From: Pseudooceanicola sp. HF7
GTDB lineage: Bacteria; Pseudomonadota; Alphaproteobacteria; Rhodobacterales; Rhodobacteraceae
Reading direction: 5' to 3'
DNA: 64,000 bases
Assembly: GCF_011806405.1 (NCBI RefSeq)
Contig: NZ_JAATOW010000007.1
Coordinates: 62,001 to 126,000, forward strand
In this document: one piece after another, positions 43,885 through 51,413 of the stretch
Layout: the number at the start of each line of letters is the position of its first letter
Position numbering within the stretch: the first letter of the stretch is position 1
Position numbers and translations under genes: made by a program
Notes under the pieces: model-generated
What the model was told of the DNA's origin: nothing
Databases searched by the model: none
What the model saw: the letters and a program-made list of their open reading frames with translations, nothing else

Positions 43885-44490
43885 ATGTTCTACAGAACCG
43901 CTGAAGGTCATCCCCTGCCGCACAACCCGTTCAAGGCCATCGTCGCGCCGCGCCCGATCGGCTGGGTCTCCACCCGTGGCAGTGCCGGGGACAACCTGGC
44001 GCCCTATTCCTTCTTCAATGCCGTGGCCGATGCGCCGCCGCAGGTGATCTTCTCCTCCACCTCGACGAAAGAGGACCGCGCCTACGGCAAGGACAGCGTG
44101 GCCCAGATCGGTGAGACGGGCGTCTTCTGTGTCAATATCGTCAGCTATGCCCTGCGCGACGCGATGAACATCAGCTCCGGGGCGCTGCCTGCCGGAGAGG
44201 ACGAGTTCGCGGCCGCCGGGCTGGACAAGGCGGAATGCGACACCATCGACTGCCCGCGCGTCGCCGCGGCCCCCGCCGCGCTGGAATGCCGGATGCTGTC
44301 GATGACCACGCTGAAAGGGGACAACAATATCCTCGTCCTGGGTGAGGTCACCGGCGTGCATATCGACGATGCCTGCCTCAAGGACGGCATGATCGACGTG
44401 ACCAGTTACCAGGTGCTGTCGCGCCTGGGCTACCGCGACTATGCCCGCGTGACAGAAGTCTTTCCCCTGCTGCGTCCTGGACAGAAATAG
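43885..44490 (+). CDS. Flavin reductase-like (FMN-binding) protein
   Basis: A 201-residue split-barrel flavoprotein of the flavin-reductase-like group. Motifs include AIVAPRPIGWVSTRG, NLAPYSFFNAVADAPPQVIFSS and GVFCVNIVSYALRDAMN, all flavin-contacting. The start at 43885 has AAGGAAG upstream and avoids the longer reading through the promoter gap. The family reduces FMN or acts in ferric/quinone reduction; the exact role is not evident. It is followed by a leader ORF and an acetyltransferase. Confidence 0.9.
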   Translation: MFYRTAEGHPLPHNPFKAIVAPRPIGWVSTRGSAGDNLAPYSFFNAVADAPPQVIFSSTSTKEDRAYGKDSVAQIGETGVFCVNIVSYALRDAMNISSGALPAGEDEFAAAGLDKAECDTIDCPRVAAAPAALECRMLSMTTLKGDNNILVLGEVTGVHIDDACLKDGMIDVTSYQVLSRLGYRDYARVTEVFPLLRPGQK

Positions 44491-44541
44491 ACGCCGCGCG
44501 CAATTTGGGATAAACTTGCCCGGCAAACGATGGAGGCTCCG

Positions 44542-44559
44542 ATGGACAAGACCCTTTGA
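44542..44559 (+). CDS. Candidate pentapeptide leader ORF MDKTL
   Basis: ATG 44542 with GGAGG five bases upstream (44532-44536) encodes MDKTL and stops at 44559; an in-frame ATG at 44530 would make MEAPMDKTL. The stop lies inside the left arm of a hairpin whose right arm covers the next gene's ribosome-binding site. Such an arrangement is typical of translation-attenuation leaders. Confidence 0.45.
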   Translation: MDKTL

Positions 44560-44588
44560 AAACCTGACGCACAGACGTTTTCAAAAGG
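44552..44588 (+). promoter_or_regulatory. Hairpin overlapping the Shine-Dalgarno sequence of the CatB-like gene
   Basis: CCCTTTGAAAAC (44552-44563) pairs with GTTTTCAAAAGG (44577-44588) over 12 positions with one mismatch, around a 13-base loop. The right arm includes the first half of the AAAAGGAGGT ribosome-binding site (44583-44592). A ribosome on the MDKTL leader would break the left arm and free the site. Confidence 0.6.
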
Positions 44589-44595
44589 AGGTCCC

Positions 44596-45243
44596 ATGCC
44601 CTTTGCCCTTCCGGATGCACGCACCATCCATCCCATCACCCTGCAGGACGGCACGCCCCACGCCGGCACCGTCTTCCTGAAAGCCGTCATCGACCATCCG
44701 CAGATCACGGTGGGCGATTTCACCTATGCCTCGGATTTCGACCCGCCGGAGCCCCACGGCTGGGCCGCGCGCCTCGCGCCCTATCTCTTCGACTTCTCCC
44801 AAGACCGGCTGGTGATCGGAAAGTTCTGCCAGATCGCCCATGGCACCCGCTTCCTGGGCGCCTCGGCCAATCATGAGACACGCGGCCTCTCGACCTTTCC
44901 CTTTTCGGTCTTCGATCCCCAGACCCTGCCGGGCTACCAGCCCGACACCCGCGACATGATCATCGGCAATGACGTCTGGTTCGGCCATGGCGCAACCGTG
45001 CTGGCCGGGGCGCGGATCGGAAACGGGGTGATCGTGGGGGCAGGGGCCGTGGTGCGGGGAATAATCCCCGATTACGCGGTCGTCACGGGTAACCCGGCCC
45101 GCGTCGCGAAAATGCGCTTCTCACCGCAAGAGGTCGCGACCCTCAACAACCTGGCCTGGTGGGACTGGCCGCCCGAGCAGATCGCCCTGGCCCGACCGGC
45201 CCTGGGAGAGGGCGACGTCGCGGCGCTGGCCAAGCTCGCCTGA
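44596..45243 (+). CDS. CatB-type xenobiotic/O-acetyltransferase
   Basis: A 215-residue left-handed beta-helix acetyltransferase of the XAT/CatB group. Hexapeptide repeats are visible (LVIGKFCQIAHGTRF; IIGNDVWFGHGATVLAG; ARIGNGVIVGAGAVV). The catalytic His is expected in ASANHETRGL, as in CatB NHxxxGxxxx motifs. XAT proteins acetylate chloramphenicol, virginiamycin or other hydroxylated substrates, and many chromosomal members have unrelated roles. It has a strong GGAGGT site partly masked by a hairpin after a tiny leader ORF. It is not flanked by integron features. Confidence 0.92.
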   Translation: MPFALPDARTIHPITLQDGTPHAGTVFLKAVIDHPQITVGDFTYASDFDPPEPHGWAARLAPYLFDFSQDRLVIGKFCQIAHGTRFLGASANHETRGLSTFPFSVFDPQTLPGYQPDTRDMIIGNDVWFGHGATVLAGARIGNGVIVGAGAVVRGIIPDYAVVTGNPARVAKMRFSPQEVATLNNLAWWDWPPEQIALARPALGEGDVAALAKLA

Positions 45244-45267
45244 TCTTCTTCTTGCCGGAAAAACTCA

Positions 45268-45327
45268 GGGGGGAAGGCAGGCCGCCCCCCAGGGGGGGAC
45301 GGCCTGGCGGGGGGGGCAGCCCCCCCC
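45268..45327. terminator. G/C-tract hairpins between convergent genes
   Basis: Between the CatB-like and SulP genes lie G-runs of 6, 7 and 8 bases (45268-45273, 45292-45298, 45309-45316) and C-runs of 6 and 8. CAGGCCG (about 45278-45284) pairs with CGGCCTG (about 45300-45306), and the G8/C8 runs make a second stem at 45309-45327. It is probably a convergent stop region; G-quadruplex formation is possible. Confidence 0.5.
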
Positions 45328-45340
45328 TTCGCCCCTGTCT

Positions 45341-46969
45341 TCAGTGACCGCCCAGGATGCCGGTGCGCACGCCGTAGTCCACGGCAAGCTCGTATTCCGG
45401 GTCATCGGAGCTGTCGATCATCAGGTGACCGGCCTTCTTCAGCAGGTCATGGCAGTTGCGGCTGAGGTGGCGCAGCTGGATCCTCTTGCCTTCGGCCTCG
45501 TATTTCGCGGCCACGGATTCAATGGCCTGCAGGGCCGATTGGTCGACCACGCGGCTGGCCTGGAAATCGATGATCACCAGCGCGGGGTCGCCGCTCACGT
45601 CGAAGAGCTCCGCGAAACCGTCCGAAGAGCCGAAGAAGAGCGGGCCGTTCACCTGGTAGACCTTGGCACCCTCGGGGCTGACGTAGGTCGTGGCGTAGAT
45701 GCGGCGGGCGTTGTTCCAGGCATAGGCCAGGGCAGAGACGATCACCCCGATCACCACGGCCGTGGCCAGGTCCGTCAGAACTGTCACGATGGTCACCAGC
45801 ACGATTACCACCGCATCGGTCAGCGGCACGCGGCGCATGATCTTGAAGGAGTTCCAGGCGAAGGTCCCGATCACCACCATGAACATCACGCCCACCAGCG
45901 CTGCCAGCGGGATCTGCTCGATCAGCGGCGCGGCGAACAGGATGAAGCCCAGCAGACAGAGCGCCGCGAAGATCCCCGCGATCCGCGTCCGCCCGCCCGA
46001 GTTCACGTTGATCATCGACTGGCCGATCATTGCACAGCCGCCCATGCCGCCGAACAGGCCGGTCACCACGTTGGCCGCGCCCTGGGCCACGCATTCCTGG
46101 CTGGCCCCGCCGCGCTGGCCGGTGATCTCACCCACCAGGTTCAGGGTCAGCAGGCTCTCGATCAGGCCGACTGCGGCCATGATCAGCGCATAGGGCAGCA
46201 CGATCTGCAGCGTCTCCAGGGTGAAGGGCACCATGGGGATGTGGAAGCTGGGCAGCCCCCCGGCGATAGAGGCCATGTCCCCCACGCGCGGCACGTCCAG
46301 CCCGAAGACGATCACGATGAAGGCGGTGATGGCGATACCGGCCAGCGGGGCCGGGATGATCCGCGTCACGCGCGGGATGTAATGGATGATCGCCATGGTC
46401 AGGGCGACAAGGCCCAGCATGATCATCAGCGGCCCGCCGGACAGCCATTCGCCCCCCGTGGCACCATGTCCGCCCACTTCGGCGGTGCCCGGCACCTTGA
46501 ACTGGGTCAGCTGCGCCAGGAAGATCACGATGGCCAGCCCGTTCACGAAGCCCAGCATCACCGGGTGCGGCACCAGCCGGATGAACTTGCCCCATCGCAT
46601 GAAGCCCACGAAGATCTGGATGATCCCCATGACCACCACGGCGGCAAACAGGTATTCCACCCCGTGCTGGGCCACCAGCGCGACGATCACCACCGCGATG
46701 GCCCCCGTCGCCCCGGAGATCATGCCGGGCCGGCCGCCCAGGATCGCCGTGATCAACCCGATGATGAAAGCGGCATAAAGCCCGACCAGCGGGTTGACCC
46801 CGGCGACAAAGGCAAAGGCCACGGCCTCGGGCACAAGGGCCAGAGCCACAGTCAGGCCGGAGAGCAGCTCGATCCGCACCCGATCAATGCTCAGCCCCTC
46901 CGTCGGGGAGAGCCGGAGATCCGGCAAGGTGATCCGTTCGGCGAAGGCCGAGAAGCTAGGCTTGGGCAT
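45341..46969 (-). CDS. SulP family anion transporter with STAS domain
   Basis: A 542-residue inner-membrane carrier. The start at ATG 46969 (MPKPSFSAFAERIT) fits the family; longer readings lack homology. The SulP signature VALALVPEAVAFAFVAGVNPLVGLYAA and about 10-12 hydrophobic segments are clear. Residues about 440-540 form a cytoplasmic STAS domain (VYQVNGPLFFGSSDGF; VIIDFQASRVVDQSALQAIE). SulP proteins carry sulfate, bicarbonate or other anions; which one is not evident here. Next to the choline-sulfatase locus sulfate is tempting, but the genes are over 13 kb apart. Confidence 0.93.
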   Translation of the reverse strand: MPKPSFSAFAERITLPDLRLSPTEGLSIDRVRIELLSGLTVALALVPEAVAFAFVAGVNPLVGLYAAFIIGLITAILGGRPGMISGATGAIAVVIVALVAQHGVEYLFAAVVVMGIIQIFVGFMRWGKFIRLVPHPVMLGFVNGLAIVIFLAQLTQFKVPGTAEVGGHGATGGEWLSGGPLMIMLGLVALTMAIIHYIPRVTRIIPAPLAGIAITAFIVIVFGLDVPRVGDMASIAGGLPSFHIPMVPFTLETLQIVLPYALIMAAVGLIESLLTLNLVGEITGQRGGASQECVAQGAANVVTGLFGGMGGCAMIGQSMINVNSGGRTRIAGIFAALCLLGFILFAAPLIEQIPLAALVGVMFMVVIGTFAWNSFKIMRRVPLTDAVVIVLVTIVTVLTDLATAVVIGVIVSALAYAWNNARRIYATTYVSPEGAKVYQVNGPLFFGSSDGFAELFDVSGDPALVIIDFQASRVVDQSALQAIESVAAKYEAEGKRIQLRHLSRNCHDLLKKAGHLMIDSSDDPEYELAVDYGVRTGILGGH

Positions 46970-47026
46970 AATGGGTCCTGGGGGTTGTCTTGCTGATTTC
47001 CTGATCGTGCCGCCCGGATAGCCTGT

Positions 47027-47043
47027 TTGCCGCATCGCGGCAA
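47027..47043. promoter_or_regulatory. Perfect inverted repeat in the sulP/mtnP divergent promoter
   Basis: TTGCCGC-ATC-GCGGCAA has two perfect 7-bp arms around a 3-bp centre. It lies 58 bases before the SulP start (minus) and 142 before mtnP (plus). It is the most regular palindrome in this 215-bp region and may be an operator. No regulator gene is adjacent. Confidence 0.5.
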
Positions 47044-47184
47044 GTTTACCGGGCCGTTTCGCCCCTTCCGTTGCCCTGAAACCCCTTTCCTGCAAGCGGT
47101 CGGGCAATTCCGTTGCGGCCCGGCACTCGCCACGGCACAAATGCATCACGGCAGGCAAGACAGCAGGGAAGGCAGGGGCGCGTC

Positions 47185-48108
47185 ATGGCAAAGTTGAAGC
47201 TGGCGGTGATCGGCGGATCGGGCATCTACGATATCGACGGGCTGGAAGGGGCCGCCTGGCAGCAGGTCGATACGCCCTGGGGCGATCCCTCTGACCAGAT
47301 CCTGACCGGGCGCCTGGGTGGGCTCGACCTGGCCTTCCTGCCACGCCACGGCCGAGGCCATGTCCACGCGCCCACCGATGTGCCCTACCGCGCCAATATC
47401 GACGCGCTGAAACGGCTTGGCGTGACCCATGCGCTCTCCGTCTCGGCCTGCGGGTCGTTCCGGGAAGAGATGGCGCCGGGGGATTTCGTGCTGGTCGACC
47501 AGTTCATCGACCGCACCGTGAACCGGGAGAAAAGCTTCTTCTCCTCGGGCCTCGTCGCCCATGTCTCCATGGCGCATCCGGTCTGCGCGGACCTCGCGGC
47601 GGCGGCGGCCCGGGCCGCCCGTCAGGCCGGTGTCACCGTGCACGAAGGCGGCACCTACCTGGCGATGGAGGGGCCGCAGTTCTCCACCCTGGCGGAAAGC
47701 CGGATGTACCGCGAAAGCTGGGGCTGCGACGTGATCGGCATGACCAACATGCCCGAAGCCAAGCTCGCCCGGGAAGCAGAGCTGCATTACGCCTCTGTCG
47801 CCATGGTCACGGATTACGACAGCTGGCACCCGGATCACGGCGCAGTGGATATCAAGGACATCGTGAAGGTGCTGCAGGGCAACGCCGCCCGGGCGCGCCA
47901 GATGGTCCACAACCTTGCGGCGATCATGATGGGGCATGATCCGGCAGCGGAGGCGGAGCAAAGCGCCCCCCTCAACCCGGTCAGCTGCGCCACGGGCTGC
48001 GGCACGGCGCTGGACTACGCCATCCTTACCGCACCGGACAAGCGCGCCCCCAAGCTGAAGGCAAAGCTGGACGCGGTGGCCGGGCGGCTGCTCGACAAAC
48101 CCCGCTGA
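47185..48108 (+). CDS. mtnP: S-methyl-5'-thioadenosine phosphorylase
   Basis: MtnP splits 5'-methylthioadenosine into adenine and methylthioribose-1-phosphate, recycling the by-product of polyamine and quorum-signal synthesis. The ATG at 47185 gives 307 residues. Signatures are AVIGGSGIYDIDGLEG, the phosphate-binding PRHGRGH, YLAMEGPQFSTLAES and GMTNMPEAKLAREAELHY. apt lies 1 kb downstream and would salvage the adenine released, so mtnP, a peptidase and apt may be linked functionally. Confidence 0.95.
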   Translation: MAKLKLAVIGGSGIYDIDGLEGAAWQQVDTPWGDPSDQILTGRLGGLDLAFLPRHGRGHVHAPTDVPYRANIDALKRLGVTHALSVSACGSFREEMAPGDFVLVDQFIDRTVNREKSFFSSGLVAHVSMAHPVCADLAAAAARAARQAGVTVHEGGTYLAMEGPQFSTLAESRMYRESWGCDVIGMTNMPEAKLAREAELHYASVAMVTDYDSWHPDHGAVDIKDIVKVLQGNAARARQMVHNLAAIMMGHDPAAEAEQSAPLNPVSCATGCGTALDYAILTAPDKRAPKLKAKLDAVAGRLLDKPR

Positions 48109-48228
48109 CAGGACCCGCTTCAGGCCCTGCAACGGGCACCGTGACGGGCGCCTGACGCAGCGTTAATCTGTGGCCCGAAGTATGCTACCCTGACGTGCAT
48201 TCGTTCATGCATTTACAGGAGAGAGCAC

Positions 48229-49074
48229 ATGACCAAGGGCCAGATCCGCGTCCTGCAACGCAAGCTTGCAGAGCTCAGCCTTTACACGGGCAAGATCGAC
48301 GGCATCGTCGGAAACAAGACCCTGGGCGCCATGGCCCGGGCCTTTGCCAAGCTGGACATCCCCTTGCCGCCGTCCTTCGAGGGCTGGAACAAGACCCGCC
48401 GCACCACCGCCTTCCTGCAAGCCTACGCCCTGTCCGAAGGGATCGAGGCGGGCGTGGTCGATGGCCTCTGGGGGCCGCAGACCGATTTCGCCTGGGTCTC
48501 CCTTGAGATGAAGCTGGCAACCGGCAAGATCCGCCAGTTCCGCGACGAGACCCCCGAGACCATCGGCAATCCGGGCGGCTTTCCCACCGAAACGCGATCG
48601 CAACAGGATCTGGTGAAGTTCTACGGCAAGCCCGGCACCCCGGATCGCAAATTCCAGCCCCCGATGGTGCGGGTCAGCCTGCCCTGGAAGATGAAGCTCG
48701 CCTGGGACAAGCGCAACAGCCGTTCCTTCCTCTGGGCGCATGAGAAATGCGCCGACAGCTTGGGCAGGGTCCTGCAACGGATCGACGGCGCCTATAGCGA
48801 CGCGCAGAAAAGCGAGCTGGGGATCGACCTTTTCGGAGGGGATTACGCCCCGCGCAAGATGAAGGGGGCCAATCGCGCCTCTCTGCATTCCTGGGGCATC
48901 GCCTATGATTTCGACCCCGAGCGCAACGGCTTGGACGCCACCCGGCTGACCGCGCGCCTGGCCCAGCCCGATGCCATCCCCTTCTGGGAAGCCTGGGAGG
49001 CAGAGGGCTGGTATTCCCTCGGACGGATGCGGAATTTCGACTTCATGCATGTCCAGGCGGCCCACAGGCTATAA
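48229..49074 (+). CDS. Peptidoglycan-binding M15-like peptidase, no signal peptide
   Basis: A 281-residue protein with two degenerate peptidoglycan-binding repeats (about 4-40, QIRVLQRKLAELSLYTGKID; about 55-92, GVVDGLWGPQTDFAW). A C-terminal D-Ala-D-Ala-peptidase-like domain follows. The expected zinc ligands are His220 and Asp227 in SLHSWGIAYDFDPERN and His274 in FDFMHVQ. It has no signal peptide or membrane helix, unlike a housekeeping carboxypeptidase, so it resembles a phage-type endolysin. No phage genes are nearby. An AGGAGAG site precedes the ATG. Confidence 0.8.
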   Translation: MTKGQIRVLQRKLAELSLYTGKIDGIVGNKTLGAMARAFAKLDIPLPPSFEGWNKTRRTTAFLQAYALSEGIEAGVVDGLWGPQTDFAWVSLEMKLATGKIRQFRDETPETIGNPGGFPTETRSQQDLVKFYGKPGTPDRKFQPPMVRVSLPWKMKLAWDKRNSRSFLWAHEKCADSLGRVLQRIDGAYSDAQKSELGIDLFGGDYAPRKMKGANRASLHSWGIAYDFDPERNGLDATRLTARLAQPDAIPFWEAWEAEGWYSLGRMRNFDFMHVQAAHRL

Positions 49075-49146
49075 ACGGCGTGACATTCGGCCCCTGTCTT
49101 GGCACCAAGGCCCGGTTTGATGTTGCACAGCCGAAAGGACGCTGCC

Positions 49147-49689
49147 GTGAAGGGCCAGGTGAAGACAGTCAGGGACTATATCCGCACCATTCCGGACTTT
49201 CCGCATGAAGGGATCCTGTTCCGGGATGTCACCACGCTTCTGGCCGACCCGCGCGGGCTGCGCCTGGCGGTCGACCAGCTGCTGCATCCCTATGCCGGCC
49301 AGCCCATCGACAAGGTCGTCGGGCTTGAGGCGCGCGGATTCATCCTGGGCGGCGCCATCGCGCACCAGCTGGGCAAGGGCTTCGTGCCGATCCGCAAGAA
49401 GGGCAAGCTGCCCGGCGCGACCATCGGGGAAAGCTACACGCTGGAATACGGCGAAGCCTCGGTCGAGATCCACAATGACGCCATCCAACCCGGAGAGAAG
49501 ATCCTCCTGGTTGATGACCTGCTGGCGACCGGCGGCACGGCAGAGGCCGGGATCAAGCTGATCGAGCGCCTGGGCGGAGAGATCATGGGCTGCGCCTTCA
49601 TCATCGACCTGCCGGAACTGGGCGGCAAGCAGCGGCTGACCGACATGGGCATGGATATCCATATCCTGTGTGAGTTCGAAGGCCTTTGA
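49147..49689 (+). CDS. apt: Adenine phosphoribosyltransferase
   Basis: Apt makes AMP from adenine and PRPP. The GTG at 49147 has AAAGGA six bases upstream and gives 180 residues, the usual length; a longer reading is rejected. The PRPP-binding motif is [17 protein letters not shown], and the N-terminal [23 protein letters not shown] is family-specific. It probably recycles adenine from the mtnP reaction. A large hairpin-rich region follows its stop. Confidence 0.96.
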   Translation: MKGQVKTVRDYIRTIPDFPHEGILFRDVTTLLADPRGLRLAVDQLLHPYAGQPIDKVVGLEARGFILGGAIAHQLGKGFVPIRKKGKLPGATIGESYTLEYGEASVEIHNDAIQPGEKILLVDDLLATGGTAEAGIKLIERLGGEIMGCAFIIDLPELGGKQRLTDMGMDIHILCEFEGL

Positions 49690-49699
49690 CGTCGGAGTG

Positions 49700-49871
49700 C
49701 CGCGCGGAATTTTCGCGCGGCGGCCGGAAAACAGCCAAGACGTAAGGAAGCCTTAAGTCCTCTGGGGCTAGACATGGGTACCGGCTTTCAAGCCGGGCCT
49801 GCTTGCACAGTTCCCTCGGGGACAATCATCGCGTCCTGCCACTTCCCCCCTCGGCAGGGCGCGATTTTTTT
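49700..49871 (+). ncRNA. Terminator and candidate small RNA region after apt
   Basis: This 317-bp gap (49690-50006) holds three hairpins in a row: CCGCGCG/CGCGCGG (49700-49720), CCGGCTT/AAGCCGG (49781-49796), and a 13-bp terminator stem ATCGCGTCCTGCC / GGCAGGGCGCGAT (49828-49865) followed by T7. The terminator loop is ACTTCCCCCC, similar to anti-ribosome-binding-site loops of alphaproteobacterial sRNAs. The terminator is certain; a separate sRNA start at about 49770 is not. The rest of the gap holds only a TTG-started 65-codon frame that runs through the terminator. Confidence 0.45.
49828..49871 (+). terminator. Strong Rho-independent terminator
   Basis: ATCGCGTCCTGCC (49828-49840) and GGCAGGGCGCGAT (49853-49865) pair over 13 positions with one G-T wobble, with a 12-base C-rich loop, and T7 follows. 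It ends transcription from apt or from a small RNA within the gap. Confidence 0.9.
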
Positions 49872-50006
49872 GGCCTGCGCCACGGGTGGCCGCGCCCGAT
49901 CACCCCCCTGGCGCGGGAACGCGCGGTCAGCCTGGCCCTGGACTTCGCGCAAAAGGTCCAGGCCCTGCTGGCAGAGATCGCGGCAATGACGCCGGGCTGA
50001 CGGGGT

Positions 50007-51413
50007 TCAGCCCAGCACGGCCCCGGGGTTTAGCACGCCATGCGGGTCGAAGACCTGCTTGATCCCGCGCATCAGCTCCAGCTTCACCGGATCGCCGTAT
50101 TTCGCAAGATCCGCCGCCTTCAGCCGCCCGATCCCGTGCTCCGCACTGATGGAGCCGCCATGGGCTACCACCAGGTCGTGGATCACCCCCATGACGGCCA
50201 GCTTCTGATCCGCGAACTCGGCCTTCTTGCGCCCCTTGGGCGGGAAGACGTTGTAATGCAGGTTGCCATCGCCCAGGTGCCCGAAGCAGTTCAGCCGGTA
50301 GGGGCCAAGCGCCGCGATGGCCTCCATGCCCTCGTCGATGAAACGGGGCAGGGTGGCGATGGGAACAGAGATATCGTGGCTGGAAATCGCCCCGATCTCG
50401 CGGTTGGCCTCCGGGATCATCTCCCGCAGGTTCCAGAAATCCTCCGCCTGGGCCTCGTTCTGGGCGATCAGCCCGTCGCTGACCAGCTCGGCCTCGAACC
50501 CGGCGGCAAAGATCTCTTCCATGATCTCGCCCGCGTCGGCGGCCAGCCCCAGATCCACCAGCACCATCCAGTCGGGGTGCGGATCGAAGGGGCGGCGGCG
50601 GTCCGGGAAGGTCTCTGCCAGGAAATCCAGCCCCACGCCGGAGATCAGCTCGAAGGCCGTGACCCCGTCGCCCACCCGGTCGCGGGTCAGCGCCAGCAGC
50701 TCCAGCGCCGCTGTGGGAGAGCTCACGACCATCAGCGCTACCGCCCGGTCCCGCGGCTGCGGGAAGATCTTGAAACTGGCGGCGGTGATCACCCCCAGCG
50801 TCCCTTCGGAGCCGATCAGCAGGTTGCGCAGGTCATAGCCGGTGTTGTCCTTGCGCAGCCCGGTCAGGGTGCGCATGATCCGCCCGTCCGCCAGCACGGC
50901 CTCAAGCCCCAGGCACAGCTCGCGCGTGTTGCCGTAGCGCAGCACGTTCGCCCCGCCCGCATTGGTGCCCAGCACGCCGCCCAGCCGGGCCGAGCCATGG
51001 GCCCCGAAGCTGAGCGGGAACAGCCGGTCGACCCCCCGCGCGGCATTCTGCAGCTCTTCCACGATGACGCCGGCCTCGGCGGTGATGACATTGCCCTGGG
51101 GGTCGACCTCGCGGATGCGGTTCATCCGTTCCAGCGACAGCACCAGCGGGGCAGGGCCATCGGGCATGATCTGCCCTCCGACCAGCCCGGTGCCCCCGCC
51201 ATAGGGGATGACGGGCACGCGGGCCTCGTTGGCCGCGGCCAGGACCAGGCTGACCTCTTCGGTGCTTTCCGGGGCCACGACCAGCTCTGCACGGCCCTGC
51301 CAGGCGCCGCGCGGCTCGCGGTTGTAGGGGGTGGTGTCCTCGCGGAAGGCACGGGGGGACAGGCGCGCGCGCAGGCGCTCGGCAAAGGCGGCATCGGCTG
51401 AGTGGAGTGTCAT
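50007..51413 (-). CDS. FAD-linked oxidase (D-lactate/D-2-hydroxyglutarate dehydrogenase-like)
   Basis: A 468-residue flavoprotein with the FAD-binding type 4 domain: VPVIPYGGGTGLVGGQIMPDG and LFPLSFGAHGSARLGGVLGTNAGG. The C-terminal substrate domain ends with NCFGHLGDGNLHYNVFPP (His motif) and GGSISAEHGIGRLKAADL. These are hallmarks of the GlcD/D2HGDH group that oxidises 2-hydroxyacids and passes electrons on. The exact substrate is not evident. Its ATG overlaps the ptsP stop by four bases, so the two are co-expressed, an unusual partnership. Confidence 0.9.
   Translation of the reverse strand: MTLHSADAAFAERLRARLSPRAFREDTTPYNREPRGAWQGRAELVVAPESTEEVSLVLAAANEARVPVIPYGGGTGLVGGQIMPDGPAPLVLSLERMNRIREVDPQGNVITAEAGVIVEELQNAARGVDRLFPLSFGAHGSARLGGVLGTNAGGANVLRYGNTRELCLGLEAVLADGRIMRTLTGLRKDNTGYDLRNLLIGSEGTLGVITAASFKIFPQPRDRAVALMVVSSPTAALELLALTRDRVGDGVTAFELISGVGLDFLAETFPDRRRPFDPHPDWMVLVDLGLAADAGEIMEEIFAAGFEAELVSDGLIAQNEAQAEDFWNLREMIPEANREIGAISSHDISVPIATLPRFIDEGMEAIAALGPYRLNCFGHLGDGNLHYNVFPPKGRKKAEFADQKLAVMGVIHDLVVAHGGSISAEHGIGRLKAADLAKYGDPVKLELMRGIKQVFDPHGVLNPGAVLG

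Noticed and set aside
44596-45243. CatB-like gene as an acquired integron resistance cassette
   Set aside because: No attC-like site, integrase or composition shift; codon use matches the neighbours.
48229-49074. Remnant prophage marked by the endolysin-like gene
   Set aside because: No other phage gene, integrase or attachment repeat is in the flanks.
49803-50000. 65-codon TTG-started frame after apt
   Set aside because: It runs through a strong intrinsic terminator with T7; its start has no ribosome-binding site.
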